Source of the DNA: Phycisphaerales bacterium
GTDB lineage: Bacteria; Planctomycetota; Phycisphaerae; Sedimentisphaerales; Anaerohalosphaeraceae
Length of the DNA: 16,196 bases
Direction of reading: 5' to 3'
Assembly: GCA_011048645.1 (NCBI GenBank)
Contig: DSDR01000233.1
Span: 1 to 16,196, forward strand
Positions 7,409 through 14,138 of the stretch are shown here, piece after piece; positions within the stretch are counted from its first letter, which is position 1; every line of letters starts with the position of its first letter. The position numbers were made by a program, and so were the translations under genes. The notes under the pieces were generated by a model, which saw nothing but the letters and a program-made list of their open reading frames with translations, was not told where the DNA came from and did no database searches.

Positions 7409-8416
7409 TCAATCCCCAATTATGCGTAAAATCTGGTCGAAGCCTTTGCAATAATGATGGCACAGCCCTGTCGTTTTGCTTTGCTCGATATTGCCCCCTG
7501 TTATACCAATGACCGGGATATTGGCAAGCCTGACTGCGCATACCCCGGCGCTGCTGTCTTCAATACCCACCATGTGTCCGTTTTCGTTTGGCTCAATCCC
7601 CAGTCCGACACGAGCGACCTCCGCATAGAGCCACGGATGCGGTTTTGGAGATAACTCGCCCAATGTGCCGGTCGAGCCTTTTCGAAGCGGATAACCGGCC
7701 GTAATGATCGCATCGTAAAAATCGTTTGGGTCCCCCATATTGAGTGTGCGGAACGCCGAAAGAATCTCCGGCCAGGCCTTTTCATACAAGCCGGAGGTAA
7801 CCAATCCGATTTTAATCTTCCTGGCCTTTAACGCATACAAAAAATCTTTCAGGCCCGGCGCCGGCACAAATGCGTCGGTTCGTCCTCGGCCGTTCATGAT
7901 CTCGTTCATTTCATGACGGGTGTGCATAAAATAGTACTTTCTTGCCTGCTCAACCGTTTTGTCGGGGCAATATTTGCCAATGCAGTGCTGGAGGTGTTCC
8001 GAAACGCTATGGCCCGATACAAACGGCAAATCGTCCTGAGAAAGCTCAAAATTCGGCTTATCGAGAAGCGAGGCCACCGTCATTTGAATAATCCATATCC
8101 AAAACTCTTCGCTTCTGACGCTGGTCCCGTCAAGATCCATTAATACGGCTTTTATCGGCGTTTTCATTTCGACCGGATGAATGGGATAATAGGCCGGATA
8201 ACCTAAGGCAGACTTTACATAGGCCAGAATATGGCCTGAGAAAAAGATAAACTCTACTTTCTTATCGCCTGTCTGGTAAATCGAGTTGACCCCACATGAA
8301 CCCACCTTAAACCGCGCGTCCGTGGTCGATTCGATGGACTCGAAATCGTCCATTGCGGAATGTGGGGCTAAATGCTGAATCGAGAGCGGCTCATTGATGG
8401 CGACGGCACTTTTCAC
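7409..8416 (-). CDS. HAD-superfamily phosphatase with an N-terminal extension domain
   Basis: Residues about 85-335 form a subfamily I HAD hydrolase resembling beta-phosphoglucomutase and sugar-phosphate phosphatases. Motif I is MDLDGT (Asp94 nucleophile, Asp96), motif II VTSG (Thr207/Ser208), motif III SPKPHP (Lys258) and motif IV GIEDSSAG (Glu286, Asp287). A helical cap lies between motifs I and II. The first 84 residues are not part of a normal HAD fold. They contain FKVGSCGVNSIYQTGDKK and FIFFSGHILAYVKSALGYPA and look like a small folded domain of unknown role. The start is a GTG at 8416 with AAGGA about nine bases upstream. The Met at residue 84 could give a plain HAD protein but has no ribosome site. 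It is the first gene after the operon promoter and is almost contiguous with the GH38 gene. The substrate is unknown; a hexose phosphate is a guess. Confidence 0.85.
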   Translation of the reverse strand: MKSAVAINEPLSIQHLAPHSAMDDFESIESTTDARFKVGSCGVNSIYQTGDKKVEFIFFSGHILAYVKSALGYPAYYPIHPVEMKTPIKAVLMDLDGTSVRSEEFWIWIIQMTVASLLDKPNFELSQDDLPFVSGHSVSEHLQHCIGKYCPDKTVEQARKYYFMHTRHEMNEIMNGRGRTDAFVPAPGLKDFLYALKARKIKIGLVTSGLYEKAWPEILSAFRTLNMGDPNDFYDAIITAGYPLRKGSTGTLGELSPKPHPWLYAEVARVGLGIEPNENGHMVGIEDSSAGVCAVRLANIPVIGITGGNIEQSKTTGLCHHYCKGFDQILRIIGD

Positions 8417-8482
8417 TGTAATAATTCCTTTTTGTTGTCAATCTTCACGATTAATAGGACGATAGTTTCTAAATGTAATTTC

Positions 8483-8512
8483 ATATTAACATAATTTGTT
8501 TATATTTGTCAA
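8483..8512 (-). promoter_or_regulatory. Strong sigma-70-type promoter of the HAD-GH38-symporter operon
   Basis: On the minus strand TTGACA (8512-8507) is separated by 18 nt from TAATAT (8488-8483), with TG in the extended -10 position. The predicted start is near 8476, leaving a leader of about 60 nt before the HAD GTG. An imperfect dyad GGTC-7-GACC at 8552-8566 lies about 40 bp upstream of the -35 box and could bind a regulator, but it does not match the repeated motif at the regulator's own promoter. Confidence 0.65.
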
Positions 8513-8631
8513 CTGTAAAAGCGGAACAACTTGATAATTATTTATACATTAGGTCCTGGTATGACCCAAATTACTTTTTTTAAACGCGACACATAAGACA
8601 TAAAAAAACAAAAAATTGTCTTGTTTTTGGG

Positions 8632-8645
8632 TTCAATATATTGAA
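8632..8645. repeat. 14-bp perfect palindrome in the AT-rich divergent region
   Basis: TTCAATATATTGAA is its own reverse complement, and the overlapping GAATTAATTC (8643-8652) is a second perfect 10-bp palindrome. They sit midway between the two divergent promoters in very AT-rich non-coding DNA. They could be a regulator site, but AT-rich DNA produces such palindromes by chance fairly often. Confidence 0.35.
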
Positions 8646-8787
8646 TTAATTCACTAATAATGAGGATTTCTTCGCTTATTTTGCAATTAGAGGGTCTTTT
8701 GAGTTGCTTGTTGAGCGAAGGGTGGCGTGGTTTTTTATATTGTAAATACATTTCGATAACAATTTTTTATTATTTTTGTTTTTTTGG

Positions 8788-8816
8788 TTGACTTTGAACA
8801 GCAAAAATTGTAATAT
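8788..8816 (+). promoter_or_regulatory. Strong sigma-70-type promoter of the prepilin-like gene
   Basis: TTGACT (8788-8793), exactly 17 nt, then TAATAT (8811-8816). The predicted start is near 8823, giving a leader of about 74 nt before the ATG at 8897. It is preceded by a T-rich stretch (8761-8787) that could act as an UP-like element. The rest of 8417-8896 is AT-rich and holds no convincing gene. Confidence 0.65.
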
Positions 8817-8896
8817 AGCAAATTAGAGCAATGGCGGCACTGATGCTCCCTGTAAGCGGTCATAATTATGTGTGTATTATTCTGAAAGGGATAAAG

Positions 8897-9721
8897 ATGC
8901 CACGGCGAAAGGGGTTCACGCTGATTGAACTGCTGGTTGTCATTGCTGTTATTGCCCTGCTGCTTTCCATCATAGCGCCGTCGCTGCAAAAAGCACAAGA
9001 GCTGGCCAAGTCCGTTATTTGCACATCGAATTTGCGACAATGGAATATCATCCTTTCTTTTTACACCTCTGACAATGATGACAAGTTCCCCGATGCCGAT
9101 TGGAACAATGACGGTCGCAACGATCCTCGCGGCCAGTGGTGGTTCTTGACCTTGCGGCCGTATTACATCGACCAACCCGATATACTCATCTGTGCGAAAG
9201 CGCAACGAAAACAAGACCTTAGCCCCTCTGTCGATTGGGTAATCGATGGGCGGTATTTTCCCGAACGACGCGATGAATGCTGGGGCAGAGAGATTATCGA
9301 CACGGCGCACCCGGACGTTGGGCAATGGTTTTGGTCCAGCTATGCTCCCAATTCCTGGATCATGGACCCCAGCGTTGGAACGTTTGGCGCCCCCCTGCCT
9401 GTGGATTCATTTTGGGGTAAAATGACAGATGTACGGCAACCTTCGGGGGTGCCTTTGTTTCTGGATTCCCGATCTGTGGATGGGTGGCCGCATCATACGG
9501 ATCTGCCTGATTCAGAGGAATTTGGCGTCTATGATGGACAGGGGTATATGCGTGCGTTTACCCTGGTTCGCCATGGCAAATCAGTCAATAGTGTTTATGT
9601 CGATGGGTCCGTCGCGTCTATACGTCTGACCGAACTCTGGAGGCAAAAATGGCATCGAGACTTTAATGTCGGCAATCCGCTTGCGAATAACAATTACAAC
9701 TGGCCGTCCTGGATGCGATAG
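8897..9721 (+). CDS. Prepilin-like protein with N-terminal methylation motif and H-X9-DG motif
   Basis: This 274-residue protein belongs to the large prepilin-type, type II secretion-like family that is expanded in planctomycetes. The N terminus MPRRKGFTLIELL is a class III leader: prepilin peptidase should cut after Gly6, leaving Phe as residue 1 and Glu at position 5. A hydrophobic helix follows to about residue 28. The soluble domain contains TSNLRQWN near the start and His226 nine residues before Asp236-Gly237 (HGKSVNSVYVDG), the exact H-X9-DG spacing. It ends with LWRQKWHRDF and WPSWMR. The ATG at 8897 has AAAGGG six bases upstream; an upstream in-frame ATG at 8831 would bury the leader peptide and is rejected. 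The true function of these proteins is not established; a pseudopilus or surface role is likely. It precedes the secreted paralog cluster on the same strand. Confidence 0.88.
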   Translation: MPRRKGFTLIELLVVIAVIALLLSIIAPSLQKAQELAKSVICTSNLRQWNIILSFYTSDNDDKFPDADWNNDGRNDPRGQWWFLTLRPYYIDQPDILICAKAQRKQDLSPSVDWVIDGRYFPERRDECWGREIIDTAHPDVGQWFWSSYAPNSWIMDPSVGTFGAPLPVDSFWGKMTDVRQPSGVPLFLDSRSVDGWPHHTDLPDSEEFGVYDGQGYMRAFTLVRHGKSVNSVYVDGSVASIRLTELWRQKWHRDFNVGNPLANNNYNWPSWMR

Positions 9722-9866
9722 TCCGTTTGTATGACAGCCAGTTTCAATGGATGTGTGGGTGTGTAGGCAGGGATGGTTAGCGGCGACAAGGATGTTTTAC
9801 TTTTTTCGTATAGAGTGAAGTGTTTCATCGCAATCAAATGAATAACTTTATGTGGAGGTCGTTAAA

Positions 9867-11423
9867 ATGAGAAGAGTCAATGTAATGTGTTTAGCGGCCG
9901 TCTTGTTGACGGCAGGACTGGCGCCTGCGAACACGGTGTGGAACCCCGCGGCAAATCCGGACCCGAACGACATTGTGGACGGGGCGTCCAACTGGAATAT
10001 CGCGGCCAATTGGACCAATGGAATGCCTGGAGATGTTGACCAAAAACCTGTGTTTAATGGCGCCGGTGCGGCCGTGGCGTGTCAGGTGACAACCGACACA
10101 CTGCCGTTTTCGGACAGCTTGGTCACAGGAGACGGCAGCGATTTTACGAACATTATTCACGTGATGGACGGCGGCGTCATTCGTAAAACCGGTGGCGGCT
10201 GGAGCGGTTTGGGGTACAACCATGATGGAGGTACGATGATCGTCGAAGAAGGCGGACAGGTTCTTTTGGAATCCCACCTGTGGTTTGGAATGGAAAACGG
10301 CGGTATTGGAAGACTTGTTATCAATGGAGGATATGTTCGTGTTGCTGACGCTGTCGATTTAGGGCGAAAGGCAGGAGGTAATGGCTTTTTAACGATTAAT
10401 GATGGTATTTTCCGGATGCGTTACTATCCGGATGATTTCGACGAGCCAGGTTCTCTTTGCGATGTCAGGTTCGGTACCCTTGTGATTGATAACAATTATG
10501 CGACCGCCCCCAGCCGGCTTTGGAGTCGTATCAACGCTGGGACTCTTGTTGGTTTTGGCGGCGCCGGCCAACTGGCGGTTACAAGAGAACCTTTTGAAGG
10601 GGCGACCAGGACCATTGTCAGAGCCACCCATCCGATGGATCCCTGGCCGGGCTACCGAGACGTGATACCGGTTCCGTCGGGCGAAATCGCTCCTGTCGAT
10701 TTGGTGTGGACGAATTTGGATCCCAACGAACCCGGCAACCCGGTGTGGGTCGATGTCTGGTTCGGAACCGATCCGAACAAGCTGTCACTGGCGTACTCGC
10801 AGGAGGTGGCGACAGGGCAGGATGTCACGACCGTAACGGTCAATGCGCCGGTTTTCGAGGGTATGCGGCCGACCACCTATTACTGGCAGGTGGATTCGTA
10901 CATTTACGGCGATCCGGCGGTGGTTGACTATGATGACCCGGAGACGCCCGTGATCGAAGGCGATGTGTTCCGATTTGACGTCAACGATGATACGCCGCCG
11001 ACCGTCGCCATTGACACGCCCGATACCGTTACCTGGATCAATGAGCCGGTTCAACTGCAGGCGACGATTACCAAAAGCGGCCCCTCTGAGGTCTTTATTG
11101 AATGGACGGCCAGCGATCCGAGCGCCGTATTCTTCCCGAGCAATACGGCCAAAGATCCGGTTGTAGAGGTTGATTATGCAGCCGGTCCCGTTACGCTGAC
11201 GGTGACGGTTTGGGATGCGGTCAATCCTGAAACGGATTCCGATTCGATGGTGCTGCATGTGGCCGCTGATCCGTGTGCCGCGGCGGCTCTCGCCGGTATT
11301 GCGGACGACTATCCAATGAATATCGCAGGGAGTGATTGCGTGGTGGATATTTCAGACCTTGCGGCGCTCGTTGTCGATTGGTTGGCGGACTATGCACTCA
11401 CAGAGCCGACGGTTATCCCGTAA
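9867..11423 (+). CDS. Secreted modular protein 1: beta-helix-like module, FN3-like, PKD-like, half-dockerin
   Basis: The protein has 518 residues. A Sec signal peptide (MRRVNVMCLAAVLLTAGLAPA, cut before NTVW) is followed by the shared module (about 22-260) with TVWNPAANPDPND, AANWTNGMP, WSGLGYN, MIVEEGGQV and VGFGGAGQL. This is the most divergent copy. Residues about 268-365 look like a fibronectin-like domain (VWTNLDPNEPGNPVWVDVWF, TTYYWQVDSYIYGDP) and about 370-465 like a PKD/Ig-like domain (VTLTVTVWDAVNPETDSDS). The C terminus DCVVDISDLAALVVDWLADY resembles one dockerin repeat with a disturbed calcium loop. The start is the ATG at 9867, because GGAGG lies eight bases upstream; the in-frame ATG at 9852 overlaps that site. 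Likely a cell-surface or secreted glycan-associated protein, with no enzymatic signature. A confident promoter was not found in 9722-9866. Confidence 0.83.
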   Translation: MRRVNVMCLAAVLLTAGLAPANTVWNPAANPDPNDIVDGASNWNIAANWTNGMPGDVDQKPVFNGAGAAVACQVTTDTLPFSDSLVTGDGSDFTNIIHVMDGGVIRKTGGGWSGLGYNHDGGTMIVEEGGQVLLESHLWFGMENGGIGRLVINGGYVRVADAVDLGRKAGGNGFLTINDGIFRMRYYPDDFDEPGSLCDVRFGTLVIDNNYATAPSRLWSRINAGTLVGFGGAGQLAVTREPFEGATRTIVRATHPMDPWPGYRDVIPVPSGEIAPVDLVWTNLDPNEPGNPVWVDVWFGTDPNKLSLAYSQEVATGQDVTTVTVNAPVFEGMRPTTYYWQVDSYIYGDPAVVDYDDPETPVIEGDVFRFDVNDDTPPTVAIDTPDTVTWINEPVQLQATITKSGPSEVFIEWTASDPSAVFFPSNTAKDPVVEVDYAAGPVTLTVTVWDAVNPETDSDSMVLHVAADPCAAAALAGIADDYPMNIAGSDCVVDISDLAALVVDWLADYALTEPTVIP

Positions 11424-11478
11424 ACAGCCCGTATCCTAATAGAAAAGAAAACAATCAATTTCTGTGGAGGCAATAAAG

Positions 11479-13020
11479 ATGAGATGTAAAAAAATAGTAT
11501 GTTTGATCGTCGTTTTGTGGACGACGGGATTTGCCGCTGCAACAACGGTGTGGAACCCGGCAGGAAATCCCGACCCGAATGCAATCGTGGACGGCGTATC
11601 GAATTGGAACATTGCAGACAACTGGACCAACGGGCTTCCGGGCTTCGGAACTGAGGATCCGCCGCTTGACGCCAAGGCCGTGTTCAATGTGGCCGGCGCC
11701 GCTGAATGTATTGTGACCGACGCACAGGGCGTTCGTCATCTTGTCATGGGCGATGGGGGGGCTGACGCGCAAAACAATGTACTGCGCATTATGAATGGCG
11801 GCAGCATTACGACCGGTTCCGGCCAATGGATGTCTGTCGGGTATAACAGACCCGCTACTCTGATCGTAGAGACCGGAGGCGTCCTGAATTCCGGGGGTCA
11901 TATGTGGAATGGCATGCAGAATACCGGAGTCGGCGAGATTTATCTAAATGGCGGAACCATTAACGTTGCCCAAAATTTCGGTCTGGGTTGGTATGCCGGC
12001 TCACAAAACGGCGTCGCCCATATGTATGTCAATGAGGGCGTTCTGGATTTGAATCACTGGGATGACACCAGCTCGATCTGGGACGGATCATTCCTTGATA
12101 TCGAATTTGGAACGGTGATCATTGGCGGCAACCGGGTCACGGCTGTCGAAAATTACGCCGCGGCCGGAAAACTATTGGCCTTTGGCGGCGCCGGGACACT
12201 GGTCTATGACTATAACGTGTCAAATGCAGGCAGGACGACCATTACAGCGATTTCTCCGATGGAGCCTTATCCGGCGTACAAACAGACGATTTTAGCCGGT
12301 GATGTGGCGTTGGCCTGGACGAATCTGGATCCCAATTTCCCCGGCGATTCGGTATGGGTTGATGTCTGGTTCGGGACCGAGCCGGACAAACTCAGCTCGA
12401 ATTACACCAACGTGTTGACCGCAGGCCAAGATGCGACGACCGTCATGGTCAATGCACCTGTGATTGGCAACCCGCCTACAACCTACTACTGGCAGGTGGA
12501 TTCGTATATTTACGGCGCTGGCCATATCAATGAACCGAATATGATCGAAGGCAGTGTGTTCAAATTTGACGTGACCAACATATTAGCGCCTGAGGTAACC
12601 ATTACCACGCCGCCGACGATTACCTGGAAAGGTGAGCCGATTCAGTTGAACACGGAATTGATTCATCAGTCGCCCGAAATGGTTGCCTATGTCTGGACAT
12701 CGGATATTGACGACCCAAACATCGTCTTTTTGCCCAGCAACACCGATCCCAATCCGACCGTAGCGGTGAATTATCACTCCGGGCCGTTTACCGTGACCGT
12801 AACGGTGGACGACGGGCTTAATTCAACGGATTCTGCGCTGCTTCAGCTTGATTGTGCGGACAACCCTTGTCAGGCAGCTCGGGCGATTGGTTTGGGCGAT
12901 GATTATCCAGGCGATATCCCCGGGGCGCTTGACTGTAAAGTGAATCTGGACGACTTTGCAAGAATCGCCTCGCAATGGCTGACGGATTACAGTTTAACAG
13001 CGCCTGTTCCGATGCCGTAA
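11479..13020 (+). CDS. Secreted modular protein 2: paralog of protein 1
   Basis: The protein has 513 residues and aligns with protein 1 from end to end. It has a signal peptide ending FAAA before TTVWNP, then the shared module (about 22-255) with WNIADNWTNGLPG, WMSVGYN, LIVETGGVL, VAQNFGLGWYAG, VIIGGNRVTAVENY and LLAFGGAGTLVYDYN. An FN3-like domain (AWTNLDPNFPGDSVWVDVWF, TTYYWQVDSYIYG), a PKD-like domain (TVTVTVDDGLNSTDS) and a C-terminal half-dockerin (DCKVNLDDFARIASQWLTDY) follow. The start at 11479 is set by GGAGG eight bases upstream; the earlier in-frame GTG at 11464 lies in the ribosome site. Only 55 bp separate it from gene 1, and the leaders of both (TGTGGAGG, then a near-identical ATGAGA start) are almost the same, which points to tandem duplication and probable co-transcription. 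Confidence 0.83.
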   Translation: MRCKKIVCLIVVLWTTGFAAATTVWNPAGNPDPNAIVDGVSNWNIADNWTNGLPGFGTEDPPLDAKAVFNVAGAAECIVTDAQGVRHLVMGDGGADAQNNVLRIMNGGSITTGSGQWMSVGYNRPATLIVETGGVLNSGGHMWNGMQNTGVGEIYLNGGTINVAQNFGLGWYAGSQNGVAHMYVNEGVLDLNHWDDTSSIWDGSFLDIEFGTVIIGGNRVTAVENYAAAGKLLAFGGAGTLVYDYNVSNAGRTTITAISPMEPYPAYKQTILAGDVALAWTNLDPNFPGDSVWVDVWFGTEPDKLSSNYTNVLTAGQDATTVMVNAPVIGNPPTTYYWQVDSYIYGAGHINEPNMIEGSVFKFDVTNILAPEVTITTPPTITWKGEPIQLNTELIHQSPEMVAYVWTSDIDDPNIVFLPSNTDPNPTVAVNYHSGPFTVTVTVDDGLNSTDSALLQLDCADNPCQAARAIGLGDDYPGDIPGALDCKVNLDDFARIASQWLTDYSLTAPVPMP

Positions 13021-13051
13021 GGGATTAGGGAGTCGGTTATTGACCTCAAAA

Positions 13052-13085
13052 CGGACACTCCGGGCGGCAGCGTCCGGGGTGTCCG
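13052..13085 (+). terminator. Strong GC-rich hairpin between secreted genes 2 and 3
   Basis: CGGACACTCCGG (13052-13063) pairs with CCGGGGTGTCCG (13074-13085) through 12 bp with a single G:U, around a 10-nt loop. It lies 31 nt after the stop of gene 2. No T-run follows, so it may be an RNA-stabilising or processing element or a weak terminator rather than a standard intrinsic terminator. Confidence 0.5.
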
Positions 13086-13209
13086 AGATGAGGATGTGGA
13101 AAGTTTAATGTATGTGTCAATCGAAAGATGCGACAGGGCGCGATGGCCGTTTCACGGTGGAACGACAGGCGCTTTGTGGCGAGTACATTTAATTTTTGGA
13201 GGCAGAATG

Positions 13210-14010
13210 ATGAAGAAATCAGCAGTGTTGTTAATGGTTGTCAGTTTGGTTTGTGTATCAAACGCCGCTACCGTGTGGAACCCCGCGGCCAATGGTATCT
13301 ATCCGCCGGATGTGGGCGACTGGGGCGATGCGGCCAACTGGACCAATGGAGTCCCGGTTACCGATGGGGATAGTAAATCCGTGTTTAATGTTACTGATGC
13401 CGCAGAGGCCCAGGTAGCGGGAACCTTTGATGCGGGGCAATTGGTTCAAGGCGACGGCGGCCCGGGTGGTGTCATCCGCGTGTTGGACGGCGGGATCCTT
13501 AACACCCGCACCGATGGTTGGTCCTCTATTGGGTGGAATAATGTCGCCAACCTGATCGTTGAGTCCGGCGGCACGTTCAATTTTGGTAACCATGCGTGGA
13601 TTGGCTTCAATCCCGGTGCCGCGGGTACAGTGGATGTTTATGGTACCGTTACTGTTGCCCAGATGTTTGGGCTTGGCTGGAACGGCGGAGATGGATTTGT
13701 GAATGTCTATTCCGGTGGTCTTTTGGCCCTGTCAAATATCCATGGCGATGGAGAGACCTCGATTAAGCAGAACTCGCTTTTGAACATCATGGGAACTGGC
13801 ATAGTTACCCTGCCGGGAAATTTTATGGGTGTGATAGGGAACTATGCTGACAACGGGTTAATCGCCGGCAACGGCATTCTCGGCAATGTGGAAGCGACTT
13901 ATGATTCGGATTTGGATCTGACAAGCGTGACGGCCATTCCTGAGCCGACGACGTTGGCTCTGCTGGGTCTGGGCGCTGTGGGACTGCTCAGAAAGAAGAA
14001 AACACGATAA
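13210..14010 (+). CDS. Secreted modular protein 3 with PEP-CTERM sorting signal
   Basis: The protein has 266 residues. Signal peptide MKKSAVLLMVVSLVCVSNA precedes ATVWNPAANG, then one copy of the shared module with AANWTNGVP, SKSVFNVTDAAE, WSSIGWN, LIVESGGTF, VAQMFGLGWNGG and VIGNYADNG. The last 23 residues are a classic PEP-CTERM signal: PEPTTLALLGLG, a hydrophobic helix, then the basic tail LLRKKKTR. From established knowledge such proteins are processed by an exosortase and retained at, or exported through, the cell envelope. No exosortase gene lies in this window. The start is ATG 13210, seven bases after GGAGG; an ATG at 13207 is only four bases away, and an upstream GTG at 13096 would bury the signal peptide. 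It lacks the FN3, PKD and dockerin parts of its two upstream paralogs. Confidence 0.87.
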   Translation: MKKSAVLLMVVSLVCVSNAATVWNPAANGIYPPDVGDWGDAANWTNGVPVTDGDSKSVFNVTDAAEAQVAGTFDAGQLVQGDGGPGGVIRVLDGGILNTRTDGWSSIGWNNVANLIVESGGTFNFGNHAWIGFNPGAAGTVDVYGTVTVAQMFGLGWNGGDGFVNVYSGGLLALSNIHGDGETSIKQNSLLNIMGTGIVTLPGNFMGVIGNYADNGLIAGNGILGNVEATYDSDLDLTSVTAIPEPTTLALLGLGAVGLLRKKKTR

Positions 14011-14031
14011 CGATGTTGGATACTTGATAGC

Positions 14032-14063
14032 AGGGGTTGCGGGCTTTGGCTCGCAACCCCTTT
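14032..14063 (+). terminator. Intrinsic terminator-like hairpin after the PEP-CTERM gene
   Basis: AGGGGTTGCG (14032-14041) and CGCAACCCCT (14052-14061) form a perfect 10-bp stem with a 10-nt loop, followed by TTTGAATAAT. It lies 21 nt after the stop codon. The GC-rich stem is strong and the U-tract is short, so termination is likely but may be partial. It separates gene 3 from gene 4. Confidence 0.65.
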
Positions 14064-14138
14064 GAATAATGTCTGACAACTTAATCATTGCCGCAGCGGC
14101 TGACATTAAACGAAACAATCAGAGACAGAGGATTTGCG

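Noticed and set aside
7407..7541. Upstream extension of the GH38 protein by 45 residues
   Set aside because: It would overlap the HAD coding region in another frame and adds no GH38 homology, while the ATG at 7406 has a good ribosome site.
8542..8751. Open frame of 69 codons on the minus strand in the AT-rich gap
   Set aside because: It has no ribosome site, low-complexity AT-driven composition, overlaps the palindrome region and has no recognisable motif.
9722..9866. Promoter search upstream of secreted gene 1
   Set aside because: TATAGA near 9809 lacks a matching -35 box; no confident promoter could be named, and read-through from the prepilin gene is possible.
10785..11258. Open frame of 157 codons on the minus strand
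   Set aside because: Antisense to the FN3-like and PKD-like domains of protein 1; no ribosome site and no family signature.
13096..13206. Upstream GTG start for the PEP-CTERM protein
   Set aside because: It would place 38 non-hydrophobic residues before an obvious signal peptide, and GGAGG at 13198-13202 points to the later ATG.
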